Source: Pseudomonadota bacterium
Lineage (GTDB): Bacteria; Pseudomonadota; Gammaproteobacteria; Steroidobacterales; Steroidobacteraceae
Assembly (NCBI GenBank): GCA_016720075.1
Contig: JADJXW010000017.1
Coordinates: 1 to 33,739 of the forward strand
DNA length: 33,739 bases
Reading direction: 5' to 3'
The notes under the pieces were generated by a model that made no database searches, was not told where the DNA came from, and saw nothing but the letters and a program-made list of their open reading frames with translations. The stretch's first letter is position 1. Each line of letters opens with the position of its first letter. Shown here one piece after another: positions 25,410-33,206 of the stretch. The position numbers and the translations under genes are program-made.

Positions 25410-26856
25410 CACTTCACCGCGGGTTCTCGTTGCGCGAGTCCACGGATATAGCGGATCACCATCAACGTTGCCCCTCCCACTACCAGCACCGAGAACAGGG
25501 TTGCGATCCGGTCCTGTGGCATCCACTCCGGAGCGTGCACCGCCCAGCGCCGCGGCACCGACAGCGCACCTGACACCAGGAACATCAGGGTGGAAGCCGA
25601 CGGCTCCGGCGAGATAGGAGGAGAAGGCAACCCAGTCCAGGCTGGTTGCCGCACTCATGGCGCGACCACGCACGAGCCACAGCATGAACCCGAAGCTCAT
25701 CACAACCTCACCCAGCACCAGGTAGAAGATATGGAATGACCGGGCACCCACTGAGTGTTGTGCATCACCTTATTCACCGAGATCATGCCATCGATGATGG
25801 CCGGACCGACCAAACGGACCAACCCGCCCGCCCAGCACCAGCAGCGCGGATGCCAGGTCCCACCGCATGCTGGTCGACTTGCGCAGGTACGGGACAAGCG
25901 AGAACGCGGTGACCGCGAGCAGTGGAATGCCCGATAGATAGGAGAACCTGGCCCAGCACCAGTGCCCGGGCCGGCATCACCGTGTCCTGGAGTGCGTGAT
26001 GCGGATACACCGCCATCACGAACAGCAGCACGGCCGTCCACGCCACCGCAAACAGCCGCGTGGGCTTCCAGGGTATGCCTGTGTACTCAGGCAGGATCTC
26101 GATACACCCGCGATGACGGCCATGTAGATGCTGGCGTTGATGAACACATGTCCGAAGAAGTAGGTCATGTTCTTGGCCAGCAGTGCATCCACGGTGAATG
26201 AAGGCGCGTACAGGTTGACCGGGCAGCTGGCCAGCACTGCTGCCCCACCACCGTCCCGATGGTGTTGAACACAGTGGTGGCCATCGCGGCGATGACTGCG
26301 GGCGGGGGCGCCGAATCCGGATCTTGCCTGCCGGAGATGAGTCGCCAGCCAAGCGCACCACCCAGACCACCGTAGAGCGCCCTATCAGCTTCCTGCCGAC
26401 CTCGAGATAAACAGCAGAATCCCACTCCGATCGCCACGTACCCCAGCATGAACGCCCCTGCGGCGTGCACCCCTGAACGCCGCCGGACTTGGCCGGCAGC
26501 GGAAAGAAGGAAGATCAGGCGCCGCCATAGCCGCCGATGAATATGGCCCCAAGGATCAGCACCACCCAGCAGGAACAGCGCGAGGAAGATCCAGAAGACG
26601 GCGCGGACCAGTGGCACGTACCGGCCGATGAAGTACCACAGGACCGCGGCACCGGTCGGTCCCGCCACGCCGACCATGCCGGCACCATGGGCCCGTGAGC
26701 AGCTGATAGAACAGGACGGGATTCACGCTGATCATGCCGGCCTGTGCCGCGCGCATCACGACGCCAAGCACCCATCATCAGCAGCAGTACCACGCCGGCG
26801 AGCAGCATCGTGAACTAGACCGCACCGACCTGTGGTTCTTGAGTTGGGGCGTGCAT
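25409..26856 (-). CDS. norS: Heme-copper oxidase subunit I, sNOR-like (heavily frameshifted)
   Basis: About 480 residues, 12 or so helices, assembled from several frames. Segments: MHAPTQEPQVGAV, in-frame TAG at codon 14 (Trp expected), FTMLLAGVVLLLMMG, AGMISVNPVLFYQLLT, AAVLWYFIGRYVPLVRAVFW, YFFGHVFINASIYMAVIA, VYPHHALQDTVMPARALVLG, VNKVMHNTQWVPGH then FHIFYLVLGEVVMSFGFMLW, ending REPAVK. The copper/heme histidines (FGH, HH, HFH) are present. At H+4, where oxidases have the cross-linked Tyr (HxxxY), this protein has Asn (HVFIN), which I recall as the sNOR hallmark. With senC and orf1 downstream this suggests NO reduction rather than proton-pumping oxidation of cytochrome c. At least seven indels need correction. 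Confidence 0.75.
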
Positions 26857-26860
26857 GGCG

Positions 26861-27388
26861 CTACTCCCTTGTTGCCGACCGTGAACTGGTTCTGCATCAC
26901 ATGATGGGCGACGCCGCAGAACTCCATGCACGCGATCCGGTAGGTTCCAGGATTCTCCGAAGACATGCTGCACCTTGTTGGCGTAGCCGGGCATCGCCTG
27001 GGTCTGGAACAGCAGTCTTCCGGTCGGATCCATCACACCGAATCCGTGGGTCACATCAGCAGTGTGGGCGTGGAACACCACTGGCACACCCAGCGGCTGG
27101 AATCCCGGTCGATCTGCCAGTACCACATGCCACCCGTCACGTTGACCGTGGCAACCGGCCCGTCGACGCCGGATTCTGAGCCCACGGCGTGGGGCCAGGG
27201 CAGCAGTGAGGAAACCGTGAGGACCACCCCGAACAGCAGCATGCCCTTGATCAGGCGCGAACGGACTGCCTCCGGACGGAACGGCGGCCCTGCTGTCCTT
27301 CGCGGCCCGGACGGCCCCGATGAAGATGGCCGCGATGACCAGACATGAGCACCAGGCTGACGAACAGCACGATTAGCTGGATCGACAT
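26861..27388 (-). CDS. norY: Subunit II with CuA site (frameshifted)
   Basis: About 176 residues. The N-terminal anchor MSIQLIVLFVSLVLMS is followed, after shifts near 27330 and 27240, by MLLFGVVLTVSSLLPWPHAV. The cupredoxin domain then reads ATVNVTGGMWYWQIDRD, VPVVFHAHTADVTHGFGVMD and GTYRIACMEFCGVAHHVMQN. The last stretch holds the full CuA ligand set (CxxxCxxxHxxM). The natural stop, a TAG at 26861-26863, lies just before subunit I, whose ribosome-binding site AGGGAG overlaps it. First gene of the minus-strand operon; electrons would enter here from cytochrome c. Confidence 0.78.
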
Positions 27389-27410
27389 GGATTTCCGCCT
27401 CTTGTTTTTG

Positions 27411-27433
27411 GTGTAGTATACGAAATGCATATT
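27411..27433 (-). promoter_or_regulatory. NsrR-like half-site upstream of the sNOR operon
   Basis: AAATGCATATT (27423-27433) matches 10 of 11 positions of the NsrR half-site AAATRCATCTT as I recall it. The partner half (27411-27421) matches only about 5 of 11. It lies 23-45 bp upstream of the subunit II start codon, a sensible place for a nitric-oxide-sensitive repressor. No nsrR gene is present in the window. Confidence 0.4.
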
Positions 27434-27722
27434 TAAATTGGATCCTTCAGGACTGTCAATCACGGCGACGAGGAGCACCGGGCAGCAGGAGACTCGAAGC
27501 GCCGTGGCGCCACTCCACGCTTGCGGCGACCGCCCGCACGCGAACAGGTCACAGCGTAGGCCTTGCACCTTCGGGAGGGGCCGCCATCTACGTGCCACGG
27601 CAGGCCGTCTGGGCGAGTCAGGAAGTCGCGGTGTCACTGGGTGGGCTGATCGGCGCGGGGCGAGCGGGGCCCCGCCTCATCCCGGAAACTCCTGTGGCCG
27701 AGTGCTTGCTGTTTGTTAAGAT
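27434..27722. other. Intergenic region without recognised gene
   Basis: Between the divergent sNOR-like and TetR/exporter operons. Open frames occur on both strands, but none shows a family motif or a good start. The region probably holds promoters for both directions. A GC-rich inverted repeat, GGGGC and GCCCC, lies near 27657-27673. Confidence 0.4.
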
Positions 27723-27736
27723 AGTAAGTACTTACT
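27723..27736. promoter_or_regulatory. TetR-type operator palindrome
   Basis: AGTAAGTACTTACT is a perfect 14-bp palindrome ending 12 bp before the TetR start codon. Its size and position are typical of an autoregulatory TetR operator also controlling the co-directional exporter genes. Confidence 0.65.
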
Positions 27737-27748
27737 CACTCAGGACCG

Positions 27749-28366
27749 ATGATGACGATGGTCAGCCGTGCAAGTCCCTGCCCGCAGATGAGCGGCGCGC
27801 CGTGACGGTCGAAGCCGTCGTTCACTAGCCGCCGAGCAGGACCCCGGAACGACATCACCACTGCGTCCGCATCGCCGCGCGCATGGAAGCAGACCCATGG
27901 CGCTGTTCGTCACTTCCCACCAAGGACGCGATCACTGCAGGCAGTCATGGAGTGGGTGGCGGAACGCCTGCTTTCCCGGGTGAACCAAGCCGCCGAATCC
28001 ACGACGTCTCCTGTCGCCGCACTGGAGGCAATCTTCATGACGCACGTGGATTTCGTAGTCGAACACCCCGGCGTGCCGCGGATCATGTTTGGAGAATTGC
28101 AGCGCGCCGAGAAGTCAGGCGCCAAGCGCTTGGCACGAACGCTTGTCCAGAAGTACGGACAACGGCTGCAAAGCCGGGCTGGAAACAGGCCAAGGCACAG
28201 GGGAGTTGAACATCGCCCTCGACAGCGAGGCTGCTGCGATCCTGTTCATCGGTACCATTCAGGGCCTGGTCATGCAGGCGCTCCTGGCAGGCGATGTCAC
28301 CCGCATCCGGCGCGACGCGCCACGGGTCTTTGCGATCTACCTGCGTGGGATTCGGGGACGCCATGA
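27749..28366 (+). CDS. TetR-family repressor of the exporter (frameshifted)
   Basis: About 205 residues. N-terminal helix-turn-helix pieces lie in different frames: SLPADERRAVTVEAVV, then RIAARM, then LPTKDAI and VMEWVAERLLSRVNQAAEST. The effector domain is clearer: AALEAIFMTHVDFVVEHPG, VPRIMFGELQRAEKSGAKRL, ELNIALDSEAAAILFIGTIQ and GLVMQALLAGDVTRIRRDAP. At least four indels lie before 27950 and one near 28165. The start ATG has AGGA just upstream and follows the 14-bp palindrome, supporting autoregulation. It probably ends by overlapping the adaptor gene's ATG (28363). Confidence 0.72.
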
Positions 28367-29509
28367 AAGGCCTGCCGTTGCGGAAGCGGCACGCTGGGCG
28401 CTCATCGCCGTGATCGTTCCGCTCCTCGCGCTCTTCATCTACGTTGGGCTTCGATCCGGCCCGCTGGCGCCGGTGGCCGTGACCGTCGCGAACGTGGAGT
28501 CGCGAGCAATCACGCCCGCGTTGTTCGGTATCGGCACCGTCGAGGCTCGCTACACCTACCAGATTGACCTACCTTTGCCGGGCGTGTCGGACGCCTGGAT
28601 GTTCGCGTGGGTGATCGGGTCAGGGCAGGTCAGGTGCTTGGCGGATGGAGCCGTTGATCTGGATGATCGCGTTCGATCACGGGGCTCGGCGTTCAAGCGT
28701 GCGGTAGCGGCGCTGAGCGAGGCGGAAGCCCGACAAGTCTACGCACAGGCCCAGGCGCGCCGGTACGAGCAGTTGTTCACCGTCCACACGGTCAGCGAGG
28801 AATTGGTCGACCAAGCGACAGGAGCTGCAGATCGCCAATGCTGCGCTGTCCGCGGCCAGGGGAGATGTGGATCGGGCACGCGCGGACCGTGAAGGACTGG
28901 TCGCGCAACGGAGCATCTGCGCCTGGTCTCACCTGTGGACGCGGTTGTCGTCGCGCGCAATGCCGATCCGGGCACGACCATCGTCGCCGGCCAGGCGGTC
29001 GTGGAAGTCATCGATCCGAAGAGCCTGTGGATCAACATACGCTTCGATCAGATCAGTGCGGCGGGTTTGGCGCAGGACTGCCGGCGCGGATCGCATTGCG
29101 GTCACGCGCTGGTGCGAGCGTAGAAGGACACGTGCTGCGTGTGGAGCCCAAGGCCGATGCGATCACCGAGAGACGCTCGCCAAGGCGACGTTCGATGACC
29201 TGCCGGAGCCGATGCCGTCGCTGGGTGAGCTGACCGAAGTCACCGTCGACCTGCCAGCGCTCCCGGCCGCGCCTGTGATTCCGAATGCCGCCGTCCGACG
29301 TGAAGGCGGCAAGGTCGGAGTCTGGCAGCTCGTGGACGGCGCGCTGCGCTTCTCGCCGGTCGTTCTCGGTGCGTCCGATCTCGATGGCTTCGGTGCAAGT
29401 GCGCGAGGGCCTACGTACTGGTGATCAAATCGTGACCTACAGTGAAAAGGCCCTTACGGGCCGAAGCCGCGTCAAGGTAGTCGATCAAATCGCTGGAGTC
29501 GCGGAGTGA
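28363..29509 (+). CDS. HlyD/DevB-type membrane fusion protein (frameshifted)
   Basis: Periplasmic adaptor of an ABC exporter, about 380 residues. The membrane anchor is WALIAVIVPLLALFIYVGLR. Then come VESRAITPALFGIGTVEARY (lipoyl domain start), a coiled-coil hairpin (AAFKRAVAALSEAEARQVYA, RRYEQLFTVHTVSEELV, ANAALSAARGDVDRARADRE), LVSPVDAVVVARNADPGTTI (lipoyl second half), SLWINIRFDQISAAGLA (beta-barrel) and VIPNAAVRREGGKVGVWQLV (membrane-proximal domain). At least five indels scramble the frames. The stop overlaps the permease GTG (GTGA). Gene order TetR-adaptor-permease-ATPase defines the system. Confidence 0.8.
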
Positions 29510-30711
29510 TCAGCCTGGCCGGCCGCGACATTCTCCATGCCTGGGGAAAATTCGTGTTCACGGGCGTCGGGCTCGGCCTGCTGATCGGCGTCACGCTGAT
29601 CATGGCCGGTGTCTACGGGGTATGGTGGATGACGGCAAGGCGCTGCTCGACAACAGTGGCGCCGATCTCTGGGTCGTGCAACGGGACACGCTCGGTCCCT
29701 ATGCCGAGCCGTCCAGTCTCAACGACGACACCTATCGCACCATCCTGACGATGCCCGGAGTCTCGCAAGCGGCGAACGTGACCTACCTGACCATGCAGGT
29801 GCGAAAGGGCGAGGCGGATGTGCGCACCATGGTGGTCGGCATTGCTCCCGGCGCGTTAGGGTGCCGCCACGCCGGGATGGCCGCTATCTCGTCGCCGGAC
29901 GCCAGATCACGCGTGGTCACTACGAGGCCGTCGTGGATATCGCCCCGGCTTCAAGCTCGGCGATCGCATTGCCATCCCGCCAGCAATCTCTATCCGGTCG
30001 TGGGGCTGACGCGCCGCATGGTTTCATCCAGTGGCGACCCTATGGGCGTTCATTCCGCTCAAGGACGCCCAGGAGCGCAGTTCCTCAGGACAACGATGCG
30101 ATCTGGCAAAGTCGGCGTCGCACCGAGGCCAATCCGGCCTTCAATCGAACCGGCGTCCCCGGCCTGCTGGAATCCGTGCTCGCTTCCCAAAGCACGAACT
30201 CATTCGTCAACGCGGTGCTGGTCAGGCTCAAGCCGGGTCATGCGCCCGACGACGTCGCAGACTCCATCCGTCGCTGGAAGCGGCTGACCGTCTAACGCGC
30301 GCGCAGATGGAAGGCATCCTGGTCGGCAAGCTGATTGCCACGTCGGCCAAGCAGATCAGCATGTTCCTGGTGATCCTGGCGGTCGTCAGCGCCGCGATTG
30401 TCGCGTTCATCATCTACACGCTGACCATGGACAAGATCCGCGAGATTGCGGTGTTGAAGCTGATCGGAACGCGCAACCGGACGATCGCCGCAATGATCAT
30501 GCAGCAGGCGTTGGCACTGGGCGTCATCGGGTTCGTCGTCGGCAAGATCACCGCAACCTTCGCTGCGCCACTCTTCCCCAAGTACGTGTTGCTGATCCCG
30601 ACCGACTCAATAGCGGGGTTCTTCGCCGTGCTCGTGATCTGCGTGCTGGCCAGCCTGGTCGCCATTCGCATGGCGCTGAAGGTCGATCCCGCCGAGGCCA
30701 TCGGGGGTTGA
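29506..30711 (+). CDS. FtsX/MacB-like (DevC-type) ABC permease (frameshifted)
   Basis: About 400 residues. The first helix is GKFVFTGVGLGLLIGVTLIM. A large periplasmic domain follows (ALLDNSGADLWVVQRDTLGP, SQAANVTYLTMQVRKGEADV, ESVLASQSTNSFVNAVLVRL), then three C-terminal helices: SMFLVILAVVSAAIVAFIIY, ALALGVIGFVVGKITATFAA and FFAVLVICVLASLVAIRMAL. TMDKIREIAVLKLIGTRNRT is the FtsX-family cytoplasmic loop. Topology (one plus three helices) is that of DevC/MacB permeases. Indels near 29622, 29860, 29970, 30035 and 30295 break the frame. Confidence 0.82.
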
Positions 30712-30712
30712 A

Positions 30713-31422
30713 ATGAGCGGCAAAGGTATTCGCATCGAGGGCGAGGAAGCGATACGGTCAGGGTGACACGGCCGTGGATGCACTGAAAGATGTGAATATG
30801 GTCGTGGAACCTGGCGAAGTGATCGGATTGATCGGCCCGTCGGGCTCCGCAAGAGCACGCTCCTCAAGTGCCTGGGCGCGGTGATCGATCCGACCGCAGT
30901 CGCATGACGCTTAGCGATGAGACGATCTATGACAACGGCTGGAAGGTGCGTGACCTGCGCGCGTTGCGGCGCGACAAGATTGGTTTCGCATTTCAGGCGC
31001 CCTACCTGATTCCGTTTCTTGACGTCACCGACAACGTTGCGCTGCTGCCGATGCTCAGCAGGGTCGCCAATGCGGAGTCAGCGCCAGCGGGCAGTGGCGC
31101 TGCCTTACGGCGCTGGATGTGCAGCACCGGGCTCGGGCCATGCCCGCGCAGCTTTCCGGAGGAGAGCAGCAGCGTGTGGCGCTATCGCGCGTGGCTTTGG
31201 TGAATCGCCCGCCGGTGATTCTGGCCGACGCCTACTGCGCCACTCGATAGCGAGCGCGCCGTGGTCGTCATCCGCATCCTAAATGAAATGGCGCGTCAGT
31301 TCGAGACCGCCATCATCGTCGTTACCCATGACGAGAAAATCATTCCGACGTTCAAGCGGATCTATCACATCCGCGACGGGGTGACCCATGAGGAAGCAGG
31401 CGAGGGGAGAACCTTCGTGTGA
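30713..31422 (+). CDS. ABC exporter ATP-binding protein, DevA/MacB-like (frameshifted)
   Basis: About 236 residues. Pieces: YGQGDTAVDALKDVNMVVEP, Walker A VIGLIGPSG(S)GKSTLLKCLG with one base missing in the loop, LRALRRDKIGFAFQAPYLIP (Q-loop), signature AQLSGGEQQRVALSRALV, Walker B PVILADEPTAPLDSERAVVV with one base missing, and the H-loop TAIIVVTHDEKIIPTFKRIY. It energises the adaptor-permease pair. The ATG follows the permease stop by one base. The substrate is unknown; this class exports glycolipids, macrolides or peptides. Confidence 0.82.
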
Positions 31423-32268
31423 GGGGAGTAGCAATGAAGCTGCGCGACATCTGGGTCTGGGAGGTTTTCGCGACAGTCCACGGCTGCACGCCGTTCTCGG
31501 GCCGCAAACCACAGTGGCGCCAAGATCGTCTACTTTCGCTTAACGCTTATGTGCAGTGAACCCGAGAGGCGCGGACCGTTGCGCCGGAAGGTGGCGGCCG
31601 AGGTGGCGATGTTTCGCGATCTATCGGCATGCACAGGATCAAGCGCCGCATTCTGTCGGTCAGGCTGACGGTAAAACTCTATGCGCCTGAAAGTGAAATG
31701 TGCAGCGTTAGTGAGTTACGATTATGCGAGATAATCGAGTGGGGACTTGACGCACCTGGTCGGCTTTTCGAGGTTACAGGGTCGTCGAATAGTGCTTTAT
31801 CGTGGTTTCACGTTCTCCAGATACGAGCAGCTGCCAACGCGTCAGCGCGCAGCTAGTGATTCGTGCGCTTGTTGCCAACATGGCTGTGCCGAAGTTGACG
31901 TTATCGGGTCCGAACGTGATTCTGGTATAGCTGGAGCTCTTCTCTCACAATCTGTCGGATGGCTTCAGGTCGCTCGGTGTCACCCATATTTGCCTTTAGC
32001 GTTAGGCGATGTTATGGCCCGCAGAAGTCGAGACGTGCGCGCAGATCCGCGCAAACGGATAATTCGGTTGGAGTTCGGTGGCGGAATCTTTGCGCCTAGA
32101 AAAAACGACCATCCGCCATCACTTCGCGGCCCGACCGTCTGTTCGGGAAAAGACCGGAGAACGAAATCCCGCACGTGATCTGGAATCAAGTTGGTGTGCT
32201 CCTAGAGCGAAGTTGTTAGAACTGGCAGCCTTGGCAGTGGAAGCCTCTTCGGATTTAGGGTCGTTGCT
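31423..32268. other. Gene-poor region with repeat C
   Basis: No gene is recognised. A 41-codon frame at 31434-31559 (MKLRDIWVWEVFATVHG...) begins close behind the exporter ATPase and could be the stub of a further operon gene. Repeat C lies at 31619-31746. Frames to about 32180 have no family signature. Base composition is visibly lower in GC around 31880-32150 than in the operons. Confidence 0.45.
31619..31746 (+). repeat. IEWE-type dispersed repeat, copy C
   Basis: Shares CTATCGGCA, GGATCAAGCGCC, GTCGGTCAGGCTGACGGTAA (TCGG block at 31656-31671) and GCGAGATAATCGAGTGGG with copies A and B. The frame from 31629 is open, MHRIKRRILSVRLTVKL then LRLCEIIEW, but here the terminal E-stop is lost and the frame runs on. 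The SVRLTV and RLCEIIEW protein segments shared with copy B suggest a coding origin. Confidence 0.6.
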
Positions 32269-32515
32269 TTAGGCCGGGAGCGCCGCCCTGAACTGGTCGA
32301 GCTCCTTTATCGATGCGTTCAGAGGCAGTGGTGCGCCGGCCCCGCGTTTCTGCGCGGAGTTCCTTGTGGTTACGGTCCTTCGCAATCACGCTTTGTCGCT
32401 TGCGATTGACCATGTCTTCAGCCTTGAGGTATGCCTTGGCAACCATGCGGTTCCGGCCGTGGTCTTCCATCAGGCGCGTGATGCGGTATTCGCGCATCTT
32501 CTCGCCCTTCTTCAA
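32269..32515 (-). CDS. Small basic conserved-looking protein (one frameshift)
   Basis: About 82 residues, not assigned to a family. The N-terminal part, MREYRITRLMEDHGRNRMVA then KAYLKAEDMVNRKRQSVIAK, is strongly charged and helical. One extra base near 32300 shifts the literal frame; correcting it gives ERIDKELDQFRAALPA and a TAA at 32269-32271, a plausible natural C-terminus. The start is TTG 32515 or ATG 32497. Nucleic-acid binding would fit the composition, but nothing specific is visible. Confidence 0.45.
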
Positions 32516-32881
32516 GGGCTAGTAGGGGCCGGGTCGAGGGGATTCCGTGCTCATGGTCCGGTCAATTGGCAGGGAGAGGGGCAGTCGGGAACCATTCGGG
32601 GAAGTTACTGACAGGCTTGGCAATGAGGGATTCTAGGTTGGGAGCTGGAAAGGATGCGTCGAGCCCATCACGGCCCGGAACCCAGCTTGGCGGGATTGAG
32701 GCCCATAGGAATAGACGGGCATGCCGACGCGCACAATTGGGTTTAAACTAACGCGAACTCCGAGAGATGTCTGGGTGGGTTTGGCGGTTTGAGTTCCAAG
32801 GGCGGAGGTCATACGGTATCTCCTACGGTATCAAGGGACCTCGCTCTGAAGTGGCTCTTGTAAATCAATCGGTTAGAAAGC
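32516..32881. other. Non-coding stretch before the tRNA-like end
   Basis: No gene is recognised. The stretch GAGAGATGTCTGGGTGG (32762-32778) looks like the 5' part of a serine tRNA, but the 147 nt from there to the tRNA-like 3' end is too long for a tRNA, and no anticodon arm can be drawn. Confidence 0.35.
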
Positions 32882-32906
32882 GGTTCGAATCCCTCACTCT
32901 CCGCCA
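32882..32906 (+). other. tRNA 3'-end-like sequence (tRNA-Ser type), possible att site
   Basis: GGTTCGAAT, then CCCTCACTCTCCGCCA, is the T-loop, T-stem 3' strand, acceptor 3' strand, discriminator and CCA of a serine-type tRNA. The 5' strand of the T-stem does not pair, so similarity seems to begin inside the T-arm. A duplicated tRNA 3' end is what integration of a DUF4102-type element leaves behind. Confidence 0.5.
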
Positions 32907-32956
32907 GTTTCCGAATTTCGAATTGACCGGGCTGCCGGCCGGTGTACCTTTCTGGC

Positions 32957-33139
32957 ATGACACCCGTCCAGCGCGCAGAGCAAGCCGGATTCGACCTCAG
33001 TCTCGTCGAGGCTAGCCTGCGCCTCACCCCGGAAGAGAGGTTGCTGCAGCACCAGGCGGCGCTCGAATGCGTGCTGATGGCGGAGCGGGCGGGCAGGGAG
33101 ATGCGTGAGCGAGCTCTGCAGCCTGCTGCAGCGCCTTAG
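32957..33139 (+). CDS. Small protein upstream of nucleotidyltransferase fragment
   Basis: 60 residues: MTPVQRAEQAGFDLSLVEAS then LRLTPEERLLQHQAALECVL and MAERAGREMRER. I recall similar short proteins encoded just before MNT-like nucleotidyltransferases, as in antitoxin/toxin-type pairs. Its 3' part overlaps the nucleotidyltransferase start (GTG 33105). No DNA-binding motif is evident. It may be the intact half of a broken pair. Confidence 0.55.
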   Translation: MTPVQRAEQAGFDLSLVEASLRLTPEERLLQHQAALECVLMAERAGREMRERALQPAAAP

Positions 33140-33200
33140 CGACGCGGGCATCGAATTTGTAGTGGTCGGTGGCGTGGCGGCCGTGCTGAACGGCTCAGGA
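33105..33200 (+). pseudogene. Truncated MNT-type nucleotidyltransferase
   Basis: The GTG start gives MSELCSLLQRLSDAGIEFVV then VGGVAAVLNGS, the opening helix and GG..A.L.GS active-site strand of minimal nucleotidyltransferases. The catalytic DxD and everything after are missing, because sequence similarity stops where the convergent TetR gene begins. This marks a recombination breakpoint near 33200. Confidence 0.6.
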
Positions 33201-33206
33201 GCATGG

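Noticed and set aside
5184..26817. In-frame TAG codons inside four conserved genes (5184, 11561, 18737 and the NorS codon at 26815-26817), considered as amber recoding.
   Set aside because: The expected residues differ (Gln, Gln, Glu, Trp), and TAG is also used as a normal final stop here (11888, 13058, 16831, 26861). Substitution or sequencing error explains it better.
27438..27719. Possible Rrf2/NsrR regulator gene between the divergent operons.
   Set aside because: I looked for a winged-helix start or the Cys cluster of NsrR in all frames and saw none.
32001..32007. GTTAGGC followed by an ATG, resembling an integron cassette boundary (attC core).
   Set aside because: No matching R'' (GCCTAAC-type) partner or attC fold was found upstream, and no integron integrase is in the window.
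32762..32906. A complete serine tRNA gene.
   Set aside because: The span of about 145 nt is far too long, no anticodon stem-loop can be placed, and the T-stem 5' strand does not pair. Only the 3' end is convincing.
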